Positions 9,329-18,482 of a stretch of DNA of 64,000 bases are shown in pieces. Location of the stretch: NCBI GenBank assembly GCA_964654665.1, contig CAZZKV010000001.1:1-64000 (forward strand). The letters run 5' to 3'. How positions within the stretch are numbered: the first letter of the stretch is position 1; each line of letters starts with the position of its first letter. A program made the position numbers and the translations under genes. The DNA is from CALCKU01 sp964654665 (GTDB lineage Bacteria; Pseudomonadota; Alphaproteobacteria; Caulobacterales; Maricaulaceae). A model generated the notes under the pieces. The model did not search any database and was not told the DNA's origin. It was given only the letters and a program-made list of their open reading frames with translations.

Positions 9329-10465
9329 ATGGCAAATTTCTCCCGTTCACACCGTTCGCTCTTTGGCAAGTTTTACGACATAAATTGGTTGCTTGTAACC
9401 TTGATTTATCTGATCGGTGCTGTGGGTGTTGTGATGATTTTTGCGGCTACGGATGGCGTATGGGGCCGCGGAGCTGTTCAACATTTGATCCGTTTATTAC
9501 TGGCTGGCGGGCTTTTGTTGGCGATTGCTGTGATAGATATTAAGGTCTGGTATTTCTTAGCTTACCCTATATTTTTCACGGCTCTGGTCCTTTTATTAGC
9601 GGTTGATTTTTTTGGTTTAACGGTCAACGGCTCACAGCGATGGCTAGATTTTGGGTTTATGCGTTTACAGCCCTCGGAGATTATGAAGCCGGCCATCGTT
9701 TTGGCTTTGGCGAGATATTACCATGATCTGCCTCCGAAGAAAGTATCGCATATAATAGGATTGGCAGGCGCTTTATTATTAGTGGCCTTGCCGGTGCAAT
9801 TTATCTTACGTCAACCTGACTTGGGCACAACCTTATTATTGGCTGCGACGGGCCTGATTATGATTTTCCTGGCAGGGGTCAATTGGCGCGTTATCATATC
9901 AGCTCTGCTTTCAGCGGTTGTTCTGGTTCCGCTTTTTATCCGGTTTGGATTGAAAGAGTATCAACGCGCCCGAATTATGACATTTTTTGACCCCTCGCGT
10001 GACCCGACAGGGGCCAGTTATCATATTACTCAGTCGAAAATTGCACTGGGTAGCGGCGGTATGGCCGGTAAAGGCTTTATGAATGGTACGCAGCGACAGC
10101 TCGATTATGTGCCGGAAAATCGAACTGATTTTATCTTTACCGTGATAGGTGAAGAGTTTGGTTTGATTGGTTGCGTGGCAGCAATGGGGCTTTATGCTGG
10201 GTTATGTGCCTTGTGTGTGTGGATGGCGTTGCAATGTAAGAACCTTTTTTCCCAGCTTTTGATTTTAGGTCTTACGGCTACGTTTGCACTCTATGTTTTT
10301 ATTAACATTGGCATGGTGACTGGGCTTATACCGGTTGTCGGTGTGCCGCTTCCGCTTATATCCTATGGCGGGACAGTCATTTTAACCGTGATGTTGGGAT
10401 TTGGACTTATTCTATCCGCGCATCTTCACCGGGCGAGTGAACTGCCACGCGGCGGCGGACGATGA
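9329..10465 (+). CDS. rodA: Rod shape-determining peptidoglycan glycosyltransferase RodA (SEDS)
   Basis: SEDS-family polymerase with about ten membrane helices. Characteristic stretches are GSQRWLDFGFMRLQPSEIMK, RQPDLGTTLLLA, FLAGVNWR, ENRTDFIFTVIGEEFGLIG and VPLPLISYGGT; the Asp of ENRTDF matches the region essential for polymerase activity. The ATG at 9329 gives 378 residues, matching known RodA, whereas a longer in-frame extension runs back through mrdA and has no function. The last 54 bases overlap the antisense receiver-HPt gene. Confidence 0.95.
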   Translation: MANFSRSHRSLFGKFYDINWLLVTLIYLIGAVGVVMIFAATDGVWGRGAVQHLIRLLLAGGLLLAIAVIDIKVWYFLAYPIFFTALVLLLAVDFFGLTVNGSQRWLDFGFMRLQPSEIMKPAIVLALARYYHDLPPKKVSHIIGLAGALLLVALPVQFILRQPDLGTTLLLAATGLIMIFLAGVNWRVIISALLSAVVLVPLFIRFGLKEYQRARIMTFFDPSRDPTGASYHITQSKIALGSGGMAGKGFMNGTQRQLDYVPENRTDFIFTVIGEEFGLIGCVAAMGLYAGLCALCVWMALQCKNLFSQLLILGLTATFALYVFINIGMVTGLIPVVGVPLPLISYGGTVILTVMLGFGLILSAHLHRASELPRGGGR

Positions 10466-11281
10466 TAATCTGTGTTCTATAGCTTTTTCTGATTGTATAA
10501 ATGTCATATGCATGAGTCCGGCCCAATAGGTTATCTGGCCTGGCGGAGCATTTTGCAATTTAGCGGCCAAGCGGCTCAGGCGTAATATACCCAAATTGAT
10601 CGCGGCCCCTTTTATACCATGGGCGGCTTTTCGCAATTGGTCCAAAGCATCAAGATCTTCATTCATGGCATCGTGCTGGAGGGTTTTTATTTCCATAGAT
10701 AATGTGTGACAACAGCTTAGGGTCGATTGTGCCAATTGCCACATTGTATCCATGGAGGTGGCATCTAAAAGACGACCAAAGAGTACTTCGTCAATCAATG
10801 AAAGGCGGACGGGGTTATCACTCTCTTCTTCTTGCATAGGGACATAGAGTTTTTTGTGTTGCGCTCCATGATAATCAATCCAAGCCTTCGTTATATCTCC
10901 TGAGCGCAATGGTTTGGTTAAAATAATTGTCAGACCCGCTGCCCGATACTGTGCTTGTTCAGGTTTTGACGCATAGGCCGTTAGGGCAAAAATAGGGGTA
11001 TTCTGGTTTGGTCCTTTGCGGGCTCTTATTTGATTAAAGGCCGTTAATCCATCCATGATTGGCATTTGAATATCTAGAAGAATAAGGCCAAAGCTTTGTT
11101 CCAGTGCAAGGTCCAGTGCTGTACGGCCATTAACAGCCAGCATAACCTTATGTCCCTGCCGTTGTAATAAATTTTCGGCAAATAAGCGATTGGCTGCATG
11201 ATCATCAGCGACCAAAATATGCAGAGACTTCATGTCTGGATATGGAGTGCTGGACTGTATATGAGAAGTTGATGATAACAT
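10412..11281 (-). CDS. Response-regulator receiver plus histidine phosphotransfer (HPt) protein
   Basis: A 289-residue two-domain signalling protein without a DNA-binding or kinase domain. The N-terminal receiver (about 19-135) has the acidic pocket LVADDHAAN, the phospho-acceptor in LILLDIQMPIMDG, a Thr in FALTAY and Lys in LTKPLRSGD. The C-terminal HPt domain (about 170-275) contains KAAHGIKGAAINLG with the phosphorylatable His. The order suggests a phosphorelay shuttle cut down from a hybrid kinase. AAAGGCG lies seven bases before the ATG at 11281. No partner kinase is visible nearby. It converges on and overlaps rodA by 54 bases. Confidence 0.87.
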   Translation of the reverse strand: MLSSTSHIQSSTPYPDMKSLHILVADDHAANRLFAENLLQRQGHKVMLAVNGRTALDLALEQSFGLILLDIQMPIMDGLTAFNQIRARKGPNQNTPIFALTAYASKPEQAQYRAAGLTIILTKPLRSGDITKAWIDYHGAQHKKLYVPMQEEESDNPVRLSLIDEVLFGRLLDATSMDTMWQLAQSTLSCCHTLSMEIKTLQHDAMNEDLDALDQLRKAAHGIKGAAINLGILRLSRLAAKLQNAPPGQITYWAGLMHMTFIQSEKAIEHRLSSSAAAWQFTRPVKMRG

Positions 11282-11430
11282 AAGTGCGCCTTTATATAAT
11301 ACAACTTATAGAAGAGTTATAAATAGAGGGTAAATACACAGCTTTGATAGGTTTTAAGGAGAGCATGTCTTGACGTAGATGCATTTTTTAGGGACAGTCG
11401 GCATAAATAAAATAATATTTGGGGTCTTTT

Positions 11431-12909
11431 ATGGCATCTTTACCGTCCGCACCTACGGCGCAGTGGTCTTCACGTTTCGCCTTTATAATGGCCGCTGTTG
11501 GCTCTTCTGTTGGTCTTGGAAATCTTTGGCGGTTTTCAGCAGAATTGGGCACCAATGGCGGCGCGGCTTTCCTGATAGTCTATATTGCCTGTATTTTCTT
11601 TGTCGGCATTCCGGTTCTGATGAGTGAATTTATGATCGGGCGCGCTGGCCAAGCTGCGAGTGCGGTTGGATCGTCCAATGATCTGGCAACGCGCAGCGGC
11701 GTATCTACGCGTTGGAGCGGCGGTGCTTGGTTTGGTATGGTTGCCTCATTTTTGATTGTCAGTTTTTATTGCGTTGTAGCGGCTTGGGTCCTTAATTATC
11801 TTGTCCGTTTTCTAGGCAATTCCTTCTCGGGACTCCCGGCGGAACAAATTGCCGCGAAATTTCCGGCCATGCTTGAGAATCCGCTTAATTTTGGAAATTT
11901 AAAAGAATCGGTTCTGCCTTATTTCTTGATTTTCGGCGCATTGACCAGTTGGCTTGTAGCGCGTGGTGTGAATAAAGGTATTGAAACGGCGGCGCGGCTT
12001 TTAATGCCATTATTCTTTGTTTTGCTTGTGGGTCTGGCGCTTTATTCCATCATGAGCGGAATGAAATCTGGCGGTACAGCCAAAGCCGTTGCCTTTATGT
12101 TTACGCCTGATTTTTCTAAAATAACCCCGCAGGTGGCGACATCGGCTCTGGGGCAAGCCTGTTTCTCTATTGGTATTGGTAATGCGATTATGATTACCTA
12201 TGGCTCTTATTTGCCACGGACGGTCAGTATTCCTAAAGCGGCTGTGACGATCAGCCTTGTTGATACGTTGGTTGCGATTACGGCTGGCCTTGCGATCTTC
12301 CCGATTGTCTTTGCCAATAATCTCGATTTTAGTGCGGGTGCCGGCATTTTCTTTATTACATTGCCAACAGCCTTGGCAGAATATTGGTATATTGGTGCGG
12401 CTTTCTTTTTTCTGGCTTTTTTCGCGGCGATTACATCATCCGTATCATTGCTAGAGCCTTCGGTGGCTTATGTGGCTGAAAAGTTCAATCTCAGTAAAGC
12501 GCGGGCAGCTTGGTTAACCGGTGGAGCTATAACGACAGTAGGTTTTGGATCGTTGATGTCTCCCGCCTTTTTCGACTTTATCGATACCGGACTGGCTGGA
12601 CCGATTCTTGCGCCGCTTTCGGCTTTGTTGATTGTTTTATTCACAGGCTGGCGTTTAAATGAAAAAATTGTCAATGATGAAATTGGCGGTAACGGCGAAG
12701 CGCTTGGCCGCTTTATTATGTTTTTTGTGAAATGGGTTGCCCCTGTCTTTATGGGACTTGTTTTGATACTCGGGATTTGGGATAAATATGAGGTCTTTAT
12801 CAAAGAGCAGGTCAGAACAAATATTATCGTGTTTATTTTACTGGCTATTATCATCGGACAACTCAATAAAATATACAATGTAATGGGTCAGTCTAAAACG
12901 TCTGAGTAG
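11431..12909 (+). CDS. Sodium-dependent transporter of the neurotransmitter:sodium symporter (NSS) family
   Basis: A 492-residue inner-membrane carrier with about twelve helices of the LeuT fold. Helix 1 carries the unwound sodium/substrate motif AAVGSSVGLGNLWRF, followed by NGGAAFLIVYI and GIPVLMSEFMIGR, all typical of bacterial NSS proteins. SIGIGNAIMITYGSYLP corresponds to helix 6. The likely substrate is an amino acid, but it cannot be read from sequence. The ATG at 11431 has GGGGT upstream; a TTG twelve bases earlier is less likely. It has its own leader of ~150 bases and no obvious operon partners. Confidence 0.9.
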   Translation: MASLPSAPTAQWSSRFAFIMAAVGSSVGLGNLWRFSAELGTNGGAAFLIVYIACIFFVGIPVLMSEFMIGRAGQAASAVGSSNDLATRSGVSTRWSGGAWFGMVASFLIVSFYCVVAAWVLNYLVRFLGNSFSGLPAEQIAAKFPAMLENPLNFGNLKESVLPYFLIFGALTSWLVARGVNKGIETAARLLMPLFFVLLVGLALYSIMSGMKSGGTAKAVAFMFTPDFSKITPQVATSALGQACFSIGIGNAIMITYGSYLPRTVSIPKAAVTISLVDTLVAITAGLAIFPIVFANNLDFSAGAGIFFITLPTALAEYWYIGAAFFFLAFFAAITSSVSLLEPSVAYVAEKFNLSKARAAWLTGGAITTVGFGSLMSPAFFDFIDTGLAGPILAPLSALLIVLFTGWRLNEKIVNDEIGGNGEALGRFIMFFVKWVAPVFMGLVLILGIWDKYEVFIKEQVRTNIIVFILLAIIIGQLNKIYNVMGQSKTSE

Positions 12910-13099
12910 AACGGTTGAATTTAATCACATTACAAAATGTTAAACTGCGATTCATGTCTTGCGAGGATTGATTGGTCGCAATAAGGATATCTTAACAACG
13001 TCCATTCAGATAATATTCAGTATGTTGTGATTATATGTGGGTAAGCGGGTCATGGCTTGGGTAATATTATAAAGGGGTCCTACACGGGCATTTCAATGT

Positions 13100-13720
13100 A
13101 TGAATTTTATGCTTACCACATCTACCCGCGTGGCTATCGCCATAACGATTATGGGTTTATCCGGTTGTACGACTGTTAATTTGGCGGAAATGACCCCGCG
13201 ACCTGCGGCTGTTAAATCCAATGCAGCGCCGACCAATGTTGTGGAACGGGCTGTGAATCGGCTTTTTAGCGTATTTGCTTCGAAAGGCTTTGTCCCTAAG
13301 ACATCGCAAAAACGGGTTCAGTCAGCGGCCAGTATATTATTGACAGGGCTCAAAACAACGGCCGCGAGTCCAGAAGGTTATGTCATCAATGCTAATGATG
13401 TTGTTATTGTGCGAGCTGATATCGCTTTGGCGAAATCCCATGTTGAGCAAACGGCAAAAGCGGCAGAAGTGTTTCTTGCTATTGCCCCATCTGAAAGTGA
13501 TTTGCGCAAAGAATTGAAGAACCTCGAACGGGCTTTGGTGGCTTCGCGCGATGCGCAATCGGTCTTTAAAGAGGCTTTGATTAAAACAGCTGGCGTGCCC
13601 TCTCAGGATATGGCGGCATTTACCGAAGCCGTTAGCCGTTTGCGCGGTGTTACGGATGACTTTGGAGTTCGCGTTCGGTCAGATAACGCCTCGGGCCAGT
13701 TACCCGTTACGGCCTCTTAA
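13100..13720 (+). CDS. Predicted lipoprotein of unknown function
   Basis: A 206-residue protein that I do not recognise. The N-terminus is a signal peptide with a lipobox (MGLSGC), so the mature protein is probably a lipid-anchored envelope protein beginning with Cys at about residue 22. The rest is Ala-rich and predicted helical (about 95-190, with charged segments such as SDLRKELKNLERAL), with no catalytic motif. There is a second in-frame ATG three codons downstream. A 190-base leader precedes it, and it converges with the alpha/beta hydrolase gene 32 bases downstream. Confidence 0.7.
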   Translation: MNFMLTTSTRVAIAITIMGLSGCTTVNLAEMTPRPAAVKSNAAPTNVVERAVNRLFSVFASKGFVPKTSQKRVQSAASILLTGLKTTAASPEGYVINANDVVIVRADIALAKSHVEQTAKAAEVFLAIAPSESDLRKELKNLERALVASRDAQSVFKEALIKTAGVPSQDMAAFTEAVSRLRGVTDDFGVRVRSDNASGQLPVTAS

Positions 13721-13752
13721 ACCTCCAACCTACTATCTCGTTACAGTTTTAC

Positions 13753-14436
13753 TTAACCGTTTTCGAGATGGTGTAATTCGCGCGGCGGACAATAGCGTGG
13801 ATCCAAATGCTCATCCAGATAGTCATCAATGACATCCATAGTATGTTCTAGGTGGTTGCTATAAAAATGATCCGCCCCTTCAATGAGATGTGTTGAAATT
13901 TCTGTACCTTTTTGAACCCGAATTTTTTCGACAACTCTGTCTACATCTTCGGCCGGTACAATCGTGTCATGACTGCCATATGTGACAAGGCCAGATGCGG
14001 GGCAGGGGGCCAAAAAGGCAAAGTCATAGGTGTTTGTAGGCAGACTCATAGAAATAAAACCGGCGATTTCTGGACGGCGCATTAAAAGCTGCATTCCAAT
14101 CCATGCCCCAAAGCTATATCCCGAAACCCAGCTAAAAGGCGCGTTTTGGTTAAAGCTTTGTATCCAGTCCAGCGCATAGGCGGCATCCTGTAATTCGCCT
14201 TGGCCATTGTCATATACGCCCATAGAACGTCCAACACCACGAAAATTAAACCGCAGCACAGAAAACCCCCGGTGTTTATATTGTTCATACATAGCAACGG
14301 GAATACGATGATCCATATGCCCGCCCGCTTTGGGGTGGGGCGATAAAATGAGCGCGCACGGCGCTTGGGGATCATCGGATGGGTGGTAACGACCTTCAAG
14401 ACGGCCCTCTGGACCGGCGAAAATAACTTCTGGCAT
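13753..14436 (-). CDS. Alpha/beta hydrolase (dienelactone hydrolase-like)
   Basis: A 227-residue single-domain alpha/beta hydrolase. The oxyanion-loop region LILSPHPKAGGHMDH is followed by RFNFRGVGRS, the nucleophile elbow SGYSFGAWIG, a late acid region (SHDTIVPAED) and a His in IEGADHFYSNH, completing a Ser-Asp-His triad. The family is uncharacterised; members are usually annotated as alpha/beta hydrolases of the YpfH/COG2945 type. It is divergent from the cysteine desulfurase gene, an arrangement I recall from other alphaproteobacterial suf regions. Its substrate is unknown. Confidence 0.82.
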   Translation of the reverse strand: MPEVIFAGPEGRLEGRYHPSDDPQAPCALILSPHPKAGGHMDHRIPVAMYEQYKHRGFSVLRFNFRGVGRSMGVYDNGQGELQDAAYALDWIQSFNQNAPFSWVSGYSFGAWIGMQLLMRRPEIAGFISMSLPTNTYDFAFLAPCPASGLVTYGSHDTIVPAEDVDRVVEKIRVQKGTEISTHLIEGADHFYSNHLEHTMDVIDDYLDEHLDPRYCPPRELHHLENG

Positions 14437-14687
14437 AAAAGCCCCTTAATTGTGTGCGGCGCGTCATTAACGAATACGCGGGCGGCTATTCTTGACTAAG
14501 GCACAGTGAATACATACATCCATGCCAAGTAATTTTGTGCGCCTTTACCAAGCTCTGGGCCGAAAAGCGAGGAAAAAGAACGATCAATAAAGCCTTAGTA
14601 CAGTACTGTTTTTTGTCTCCTGTTCATGATGTGTTATTGGCGGGTGAAGACGACATAGTATAGGTTTTATGCAATCATCACAAAAAT

Positions 14688-15830
14688 ATGACATGCTATC
14701 TTGATCATAATGCAACCAGCCCTATTCGTCCCGGTGTTATTAAGGCTGTGGCTCGGGCTATGGCAATTGCGGGCAACCCGTCTGCCCAACATGCAGATGG
14801 GCGCAAAGCGAATAAAGTGATTTCTGATGCGCGCGACGCTTTGGGGCTGACTATGGGGGTTTGTGCGCAAGATATTATCTTTAACGGCGGAGGCACAGAG
14901 GGTGATAATACGGCCATTCATTCAGCTGTGCAGGCGGGGTGTAAAAAATTATTGATCTCGGCTATGGATCACCCGGCGACCATTCTATCGGCAGAACGTT
15001 ATGAGGGGATAGTCGCCGAGCTTATACCAGCCGATATAAACGGCGTGACGGATATGTCATGGCTTAAAGACAGGCTTGAGGGCTGGAATACGAAGGAAGA
15101 TGGCCGTCCTTTTGTTTCTATGGTTGCCGTGAACAGTGAAACCGGCGTTATCCAGCCCTGTGAACCTGCGGCGGCATTAACCCAGCAAGCAGGCGGTTTG
15201 CTTTTAATTGATGCCGTACAGGCACTGGGGAAAATTCCGATGACATTTGTAGCGGATTATCTCTCTGTTTCAGCTCATAAAATAGGGGGGCCGCAAGGGG
15301 TGGGCGCGCTCTATGTTGCTCCCGGTGCGCCCTATTCAGCCTTATTGCAAGGGGGCGGACAGGAACGCCGCCGCCGTGCCGGTACGATGAATGTTGCAGG
15401 TATTGCCGGTTTTGGCGCTGCGGTATCGGATCTAGACGGTTTGGATCATACGTCTATGATCCGGGATACAATAGAGGCTGGCCTTAAGGTGTTGGAGCCC
15501 GAGGTGACGATTTTTGGCGAAAAGGCTAACAGAGTGCCTAATACCAGTTTTTTTGCCGTGCCTGATGTTAATGCTATGACGGCGATGATGGCACTGGATT
15601 TGGGCGGTATTTCTGTTTCGACGGGTACGGCCTGCTCGTCAGGCAAAACCGGCGAGAGTCGCGCTGTAAAAGCGATGGGGCTTTTAGAGCGCGCGCCAAA
15701 AGGGGCTATTCGGATTAGCCTGGGCTATAATAGCACGCCGGATGATGCGGATATGTTTTTGCAGGCTTGGGCAAAAATGCGCCGCAAATCTTTTACGGGC
15801 AATTCAGCCCAAATGCCCGAGGTAGTCTAG
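14688..15830 (+). CDS. Cysteine desulfurase (NifS/IscS type, PLP-dependent)
   Basis: A 380-residue class V aminotransferase-fold enzyme that takes sulfur from cysteine for Fe-S clusters or thio-modification. It opens with YLDHNATSPIRPGV, binds PLP through Lys198 (SAHKIGGPQG) and has the persulfide-forming Cys316 in STGTACSSGK, placing it in the IscS/NifS group rather than the SufS group. It is slightly shorter than E. coli IscS (404) and lacks the extended C-terminal tail. The gene precedes sufB by 133 bases. The 251-base leader contains a TTGACT at 14492-14497 but no clear IscR or SufR operator that I could support. Confidence 0.9.
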   Translation: MTCYLDHNATSPIRPGVIKAVARAMAIAGNPSAQHADGRKANKVISDARDALGLTMGVCAQDIIFNGGGTEGDNTAIHSAVQAGCKKLLISAMDHPATILSAERYEGIVAELIPADINGVTDMSWLKDRLEGWNTKEDGRPFVSMVAVNSETGVIQPCEPAAALTQQAGGLLLIDAVQALGKIPMTFVADYLSVSAHKIGGPQGVGALYVAPGAPYSALLQGGGQERRRRAGTMNVAGIAGFGAAVSDLDGLDHTSMIRDTIEAGLKVLEPEVTIFGEKANRVPNTSFFAVPDVNAMTAMMALDLGGISVSTGTACSSGKTGESRAVKAMGLLERAPKGAIRISLGYNSTPDDADMFLQAWAKMRRKSFTGNSAQMPEVV

Positions 15831-15963
15831 GGTGGCCGTCTAAAACCGTAGAACGGGACTGGAAAAATGATGCCGAAAAGGCTCGACCTTTTCGTCTCTT
15901 TCTGCGAAAGCCTCGGTGTGATAATATGATATCCCCTATAGGCGGGGATGAACGGATATATAT

Positions 15964-17466
15964 ATGCGCGAAGAGACCAAAACCGCGAAAGACAGTATTG
16001 ACGATAGCACCGTTGAAGATGTGCGCTCGCTCGAAGCGGATAAATATAAATATGGCTTTGATAGTGATATTGAACAGGAATTTGCCCCCAAGGGACTGAA
16101 TGAAGATATCGTCCGCTTTATTTCTGCCAAAAAGGATGAGCCGCAATGGCTTTTGGACTGGAGGCTTGAGGCCTATGCCCGCTGGTTAACATTGGAGGCA
16201 CCCGAATGGGCGATGGTTGATTTTCCCAATATTGATTATCAGGATGCCTATTACTATGCCGCGCCAAAATCTGATGACGACAAGCCCCAGTCTCTAGACG
16301 AGGTTGATCCGGAAATTTTAGCCATTTATGATAAGCTCGGCATATCGCTAAAAGAACAAGAAGTGCTGGCTGGTGTTAAGGGCGCCCCTAAAGTTGCGGT
16401 GGATGCGGTTCTGGACTCGGTTTCTGTTGTGACGACTTTTAAAAAAGAGCTGGCTGAAAAAGGGGTTATCTTTTGTTCTTTCTCGGAAGCTGTCAAAGAG
16501 CATCCCGATCTGGTGCGCCAATATATGGGTAGTGTTGTTCCGCTGACAGATAATTATTATGCCACGTTGAATAATGCCGTCTTTTCTGATGGATCTTTTG
16601 TCTATATTCCGCCGGGCGTTCGTTGCCCTATGGAACTATCGACTTATTTTCGGATGAATGCTCAGGGAACGGGCCAGTTCGAACGCACACTAATTATTGC
16701 TGATAAGGGCTCTTATGTGTCCTATCTGGAAGGCTGCACGGCCCCGATGCGGGATGAAAACCAGTTGCATGCGGCGATTGTTGAAATCATCGTTCATGAA
16801 GATGCCGAAGTGAAATATTCTACGGTCCAAAATTGGTGGCCCGGCGATAAAGACGGCAATGGCGGCGTTTATAATTTTGTGACGAAACGGGCTGACTGTC
16901 GGGGCGATAATTCCAAAGTGTCCTGGACGCAGGTTGAAACCGGTTCGGCTGTGACATGGAAATATCCTAGCTGTATTTTGCGCGGTGATAATTCCCAAGG
17001 TGAATTTTATTCAATCGCGATTACTAATGGTCATCAGCAAGCCGATACAGGGACCAAGATGATCCATTTGGGTAAAAATACGAAATCGCGGGTTATTTCC
17101 AAAGGGATTAGCGCGGGAAAATCCAATTCGACATATCGAGGGCTTGTCTCGGCGCATAAAAAAGCGGAGGGCTCGCGTAATTTCACCCAATGCGATAGTC
17201 TGTTGATCGGCGATCAATGTGGTGCGCATACGGTGCCCTATATTGAAAGCAATACACCAACCGCGCAATTTGAGCATGAGGCGACAACATCCAAACTTTC
17301 TGATGACCAGCTGTTTTATTGCCGTCAACGCGGCCTATCCGAAGAAGATGCTGTTGCTTTATTGGTGAACGGGTTTTGCCGCGATGTCTTGCAAAAACTC
17401 CCGATGGAATTTGCTGTTGAAGCGCAAAAATTAGTGGCGATAAGCCTTGAAGGCAGTGTGGGGTGA
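15964..17466 (+). CDS. sufB: Fe-S cluster assembly scaffold protein SufB
   Basis: A 500-residue SufB, close to the family's usual ~480-495. Clear signatures are SVVPLTDNYYATLNNAVFSDGSFVYIPPGVRCP, which leads into TYFRMNAQGTGQFERTLII, and the C-terminal FEHEATTSKLSDDQLFYCRQRG with RDVLQKLPMEF. SufB works with SufC ATPase and SufD as the SufBC2D scaffold that builds Fe-S clusters. The expected sufC and sufD are not in the next 45 kb; a short unknown gene overlaps its stop instead. The ATG follows an AT-rich stretch (atatatat) with a poor ribosome site. Confidence 0.96.
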   Translation: MREETKTAKDSIDDSTVEDVRSLEADKYKYGFDSDIEQEFAPKGLNEDIVRFISAKKDEPQWLLDWRLEAYARWLTLEAPEWAMVDFPNIDYQDAYYYAAPKSDDDKPQSLDEVDPEILAIYDKLGISLKEQEVLAGVKGAPKVAVDAVLDSVSVVTTFKKELAEKGVIFCSFSEAVKEHPDLVRQYMGSVVPLTDNYYATLNNAVFSDGSFVYIPPGVRCPMELSTYFRMNAQGTGQFERTLIIADKGSYVSYLEGCTAPMRDENQLHAAIVEIIVHEDAEVKYSTVQNWWPGDKDGNGGVYNFVTKRADCRGDNSKVSWTQVETGSAVTWKYPSCILRGDNSQGEFYSIAITNGHQQADTGTKMIHLGKNTKSRVISKGISAGKSNSTYRGLVSAHKKAEGSRNFTQCDSLLIGDQCGAHTVPYIESNTPTAQFEHEATTSKLSDDQLFYCRQRGLSEEDAVALLVNGFCRDVLQKLPMEFAVEAQKLVAISLEGSVG

Positions 17467-18011
17467 TGCCGCAGTTTGTAAAGAGAGGTTGGGGTGTCTC
17501 TTTTCTATTAATGGCTGTGACTCTTATTGCAGTTGCGCTTTGGATGTGGAACTCTCCACCGAGCAAGAATAAGGCTGCGCCTGTCTCTGAGATCTCCTCT
17601 GTATCGCCCGTTGCAGACGTATCGCAGGCTCTATCCTCCGCCCCGCTGCCCGAAGCGCCGGATATTCCGCAAAGAATTGAGGATATTGACTTTGCCAGCT
17701 ATTCTACTGATTTGGCTCGGTTCTCGGGCTTGAACAAAGGGGATAATAAAGCGGCAGCCATAGAGGCTATTCATGCATTTTTTAAACCGGAAAAAGGGGC
17801 GAAAGGTCAGGCGGCTTATACCTTTCTGGAATTAGGCGGTCTGGGCGGCACAGTTATTATCGCTAGTGCGGACGGGCTGGCTGATGACAGCGTAAAGGCC
17901 CGTGAATTATATGCCGTGTTTCGCGATGACAGCCTGATTACTTACGGAATGAAAGTTAAATGTTGGCGCGGTGATCGTTCTGATGTTTGGATCGTAGATT
18001 TATGTCCCTGA
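17466..18011 (+). CDS. Unknown single-pass membrane or exported protein coupled to sufB
   Basis: About 181 residues, not recognised. A hydrophobic N-terminal helix (about 12-30) is followed by a Pro/Ser/Ala-rich linker and a compact C-terminal domain (about 95-181) containing two Cys near the end (VKCWRGDRSDVWIVDLCP). The start ATG at 17466 shares its A with the sufB stop (TGATG); a GTG three bases earlier is also possible. Short unknown genes in this position between sufB and sufC are seen in other alphaproteobacteria, so an accessory role in Fe-S assembly is possible but unproven. Confidence 0.65.
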   Translation: MPQFVKRGWGVSFLLMAVTLIAVALWMWNSPPSKNKAAPVSEISSVSPVADVSQALSSAPLPEAPDIPQRIEDIDFASYSTDLARFSGLNKGDNKAAAIEAIHAFFKPEKGAKGQAAYTFLELGGLGGTVIIASADGLADDSVKARELYAVFRDDSLITYGMKVKCWRGDRSDVWIVDLCP

Positions 18012-18086
18012 CAGACAATTGGCCTTTGTTTTGCAGTGTGTAGGTCTTATTTATAAACAGATTTAATTTATATAGGAGCCTGTCTT

Positions 18087-18482
18087 ATGGCTAAGAAATC
18101 TCAGCCGAAACGCACATTGATTACACTGTCCGAGGGGGAGAAAAAATTCTCTATGTCCCGCGCTGTAGTACAAGGTGACTGGTGTTTTGTTTCCGGTACC
18201 GTTGGATATGATTATAATAAAGGTACCTTGCCAGACAGCGCAGCGCAGCAAGCCCAAAATACATTTACGAATATTATGACAGCGCTCGAAGCCGCCGGGT
18301 TTGAACTGGGGCATACAATCCGCGTGCAATATACGGTGTCTGACCGGAAATATGTCAAAGAAGTTCTGCCGGTTGTAAACCAGCATTTTGGTAATATTCT
18401 GCCAGCTGCCACAATGGTTGTTGCCGGTATGGTTGACCCGAAAATGAAAATCGAAATCGAAGTGACAGCGTTCCGTGGTTGA
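18087..18482 (+). CDS. RidA/YjgF/UK114 superfamily protein lacking the catalytic arginine
   Basis: A 131-residue Rid-fold protein, recognised by SGTVGYD, QAQNTFTNIMTALEAAGF and the C-terminal KIEIEVTAF strand. Canonical RidA enzymes deaminate reactive enamines/imines using an Arg in a PARS motif (E. coli Arg105). Here the matching position reads Pro106-Ala107-Ala108-Thr, so Ala replaces the Arg. That places it among the Rid subfamilies of unknown activity. The gene has AGGAG upstream and overlaps the following cupin gene by eight bases, so the two are probably co-translated. Confidence 0.88.
   Translation: MAKKSQPKRTLITLSEGEKKFSMSRAVVQGDWCFVSGTVGYDYNKGTLPDSAAQQAQNTFTNIMTALEAAGFELGHTIRVQYTVSDRKYVKEVLPVVNQHFGNILPAATMVVAGMVDPKMKIEIEVTAFRG

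Noticed and set aside
14597..14612. AGTACAGTACT palindrome followed by six T, as a terminator
   Set aside because: The loop would be a single base, so no stable hairpin forms; it may be a protein-binding palindrome but nothing supports that.
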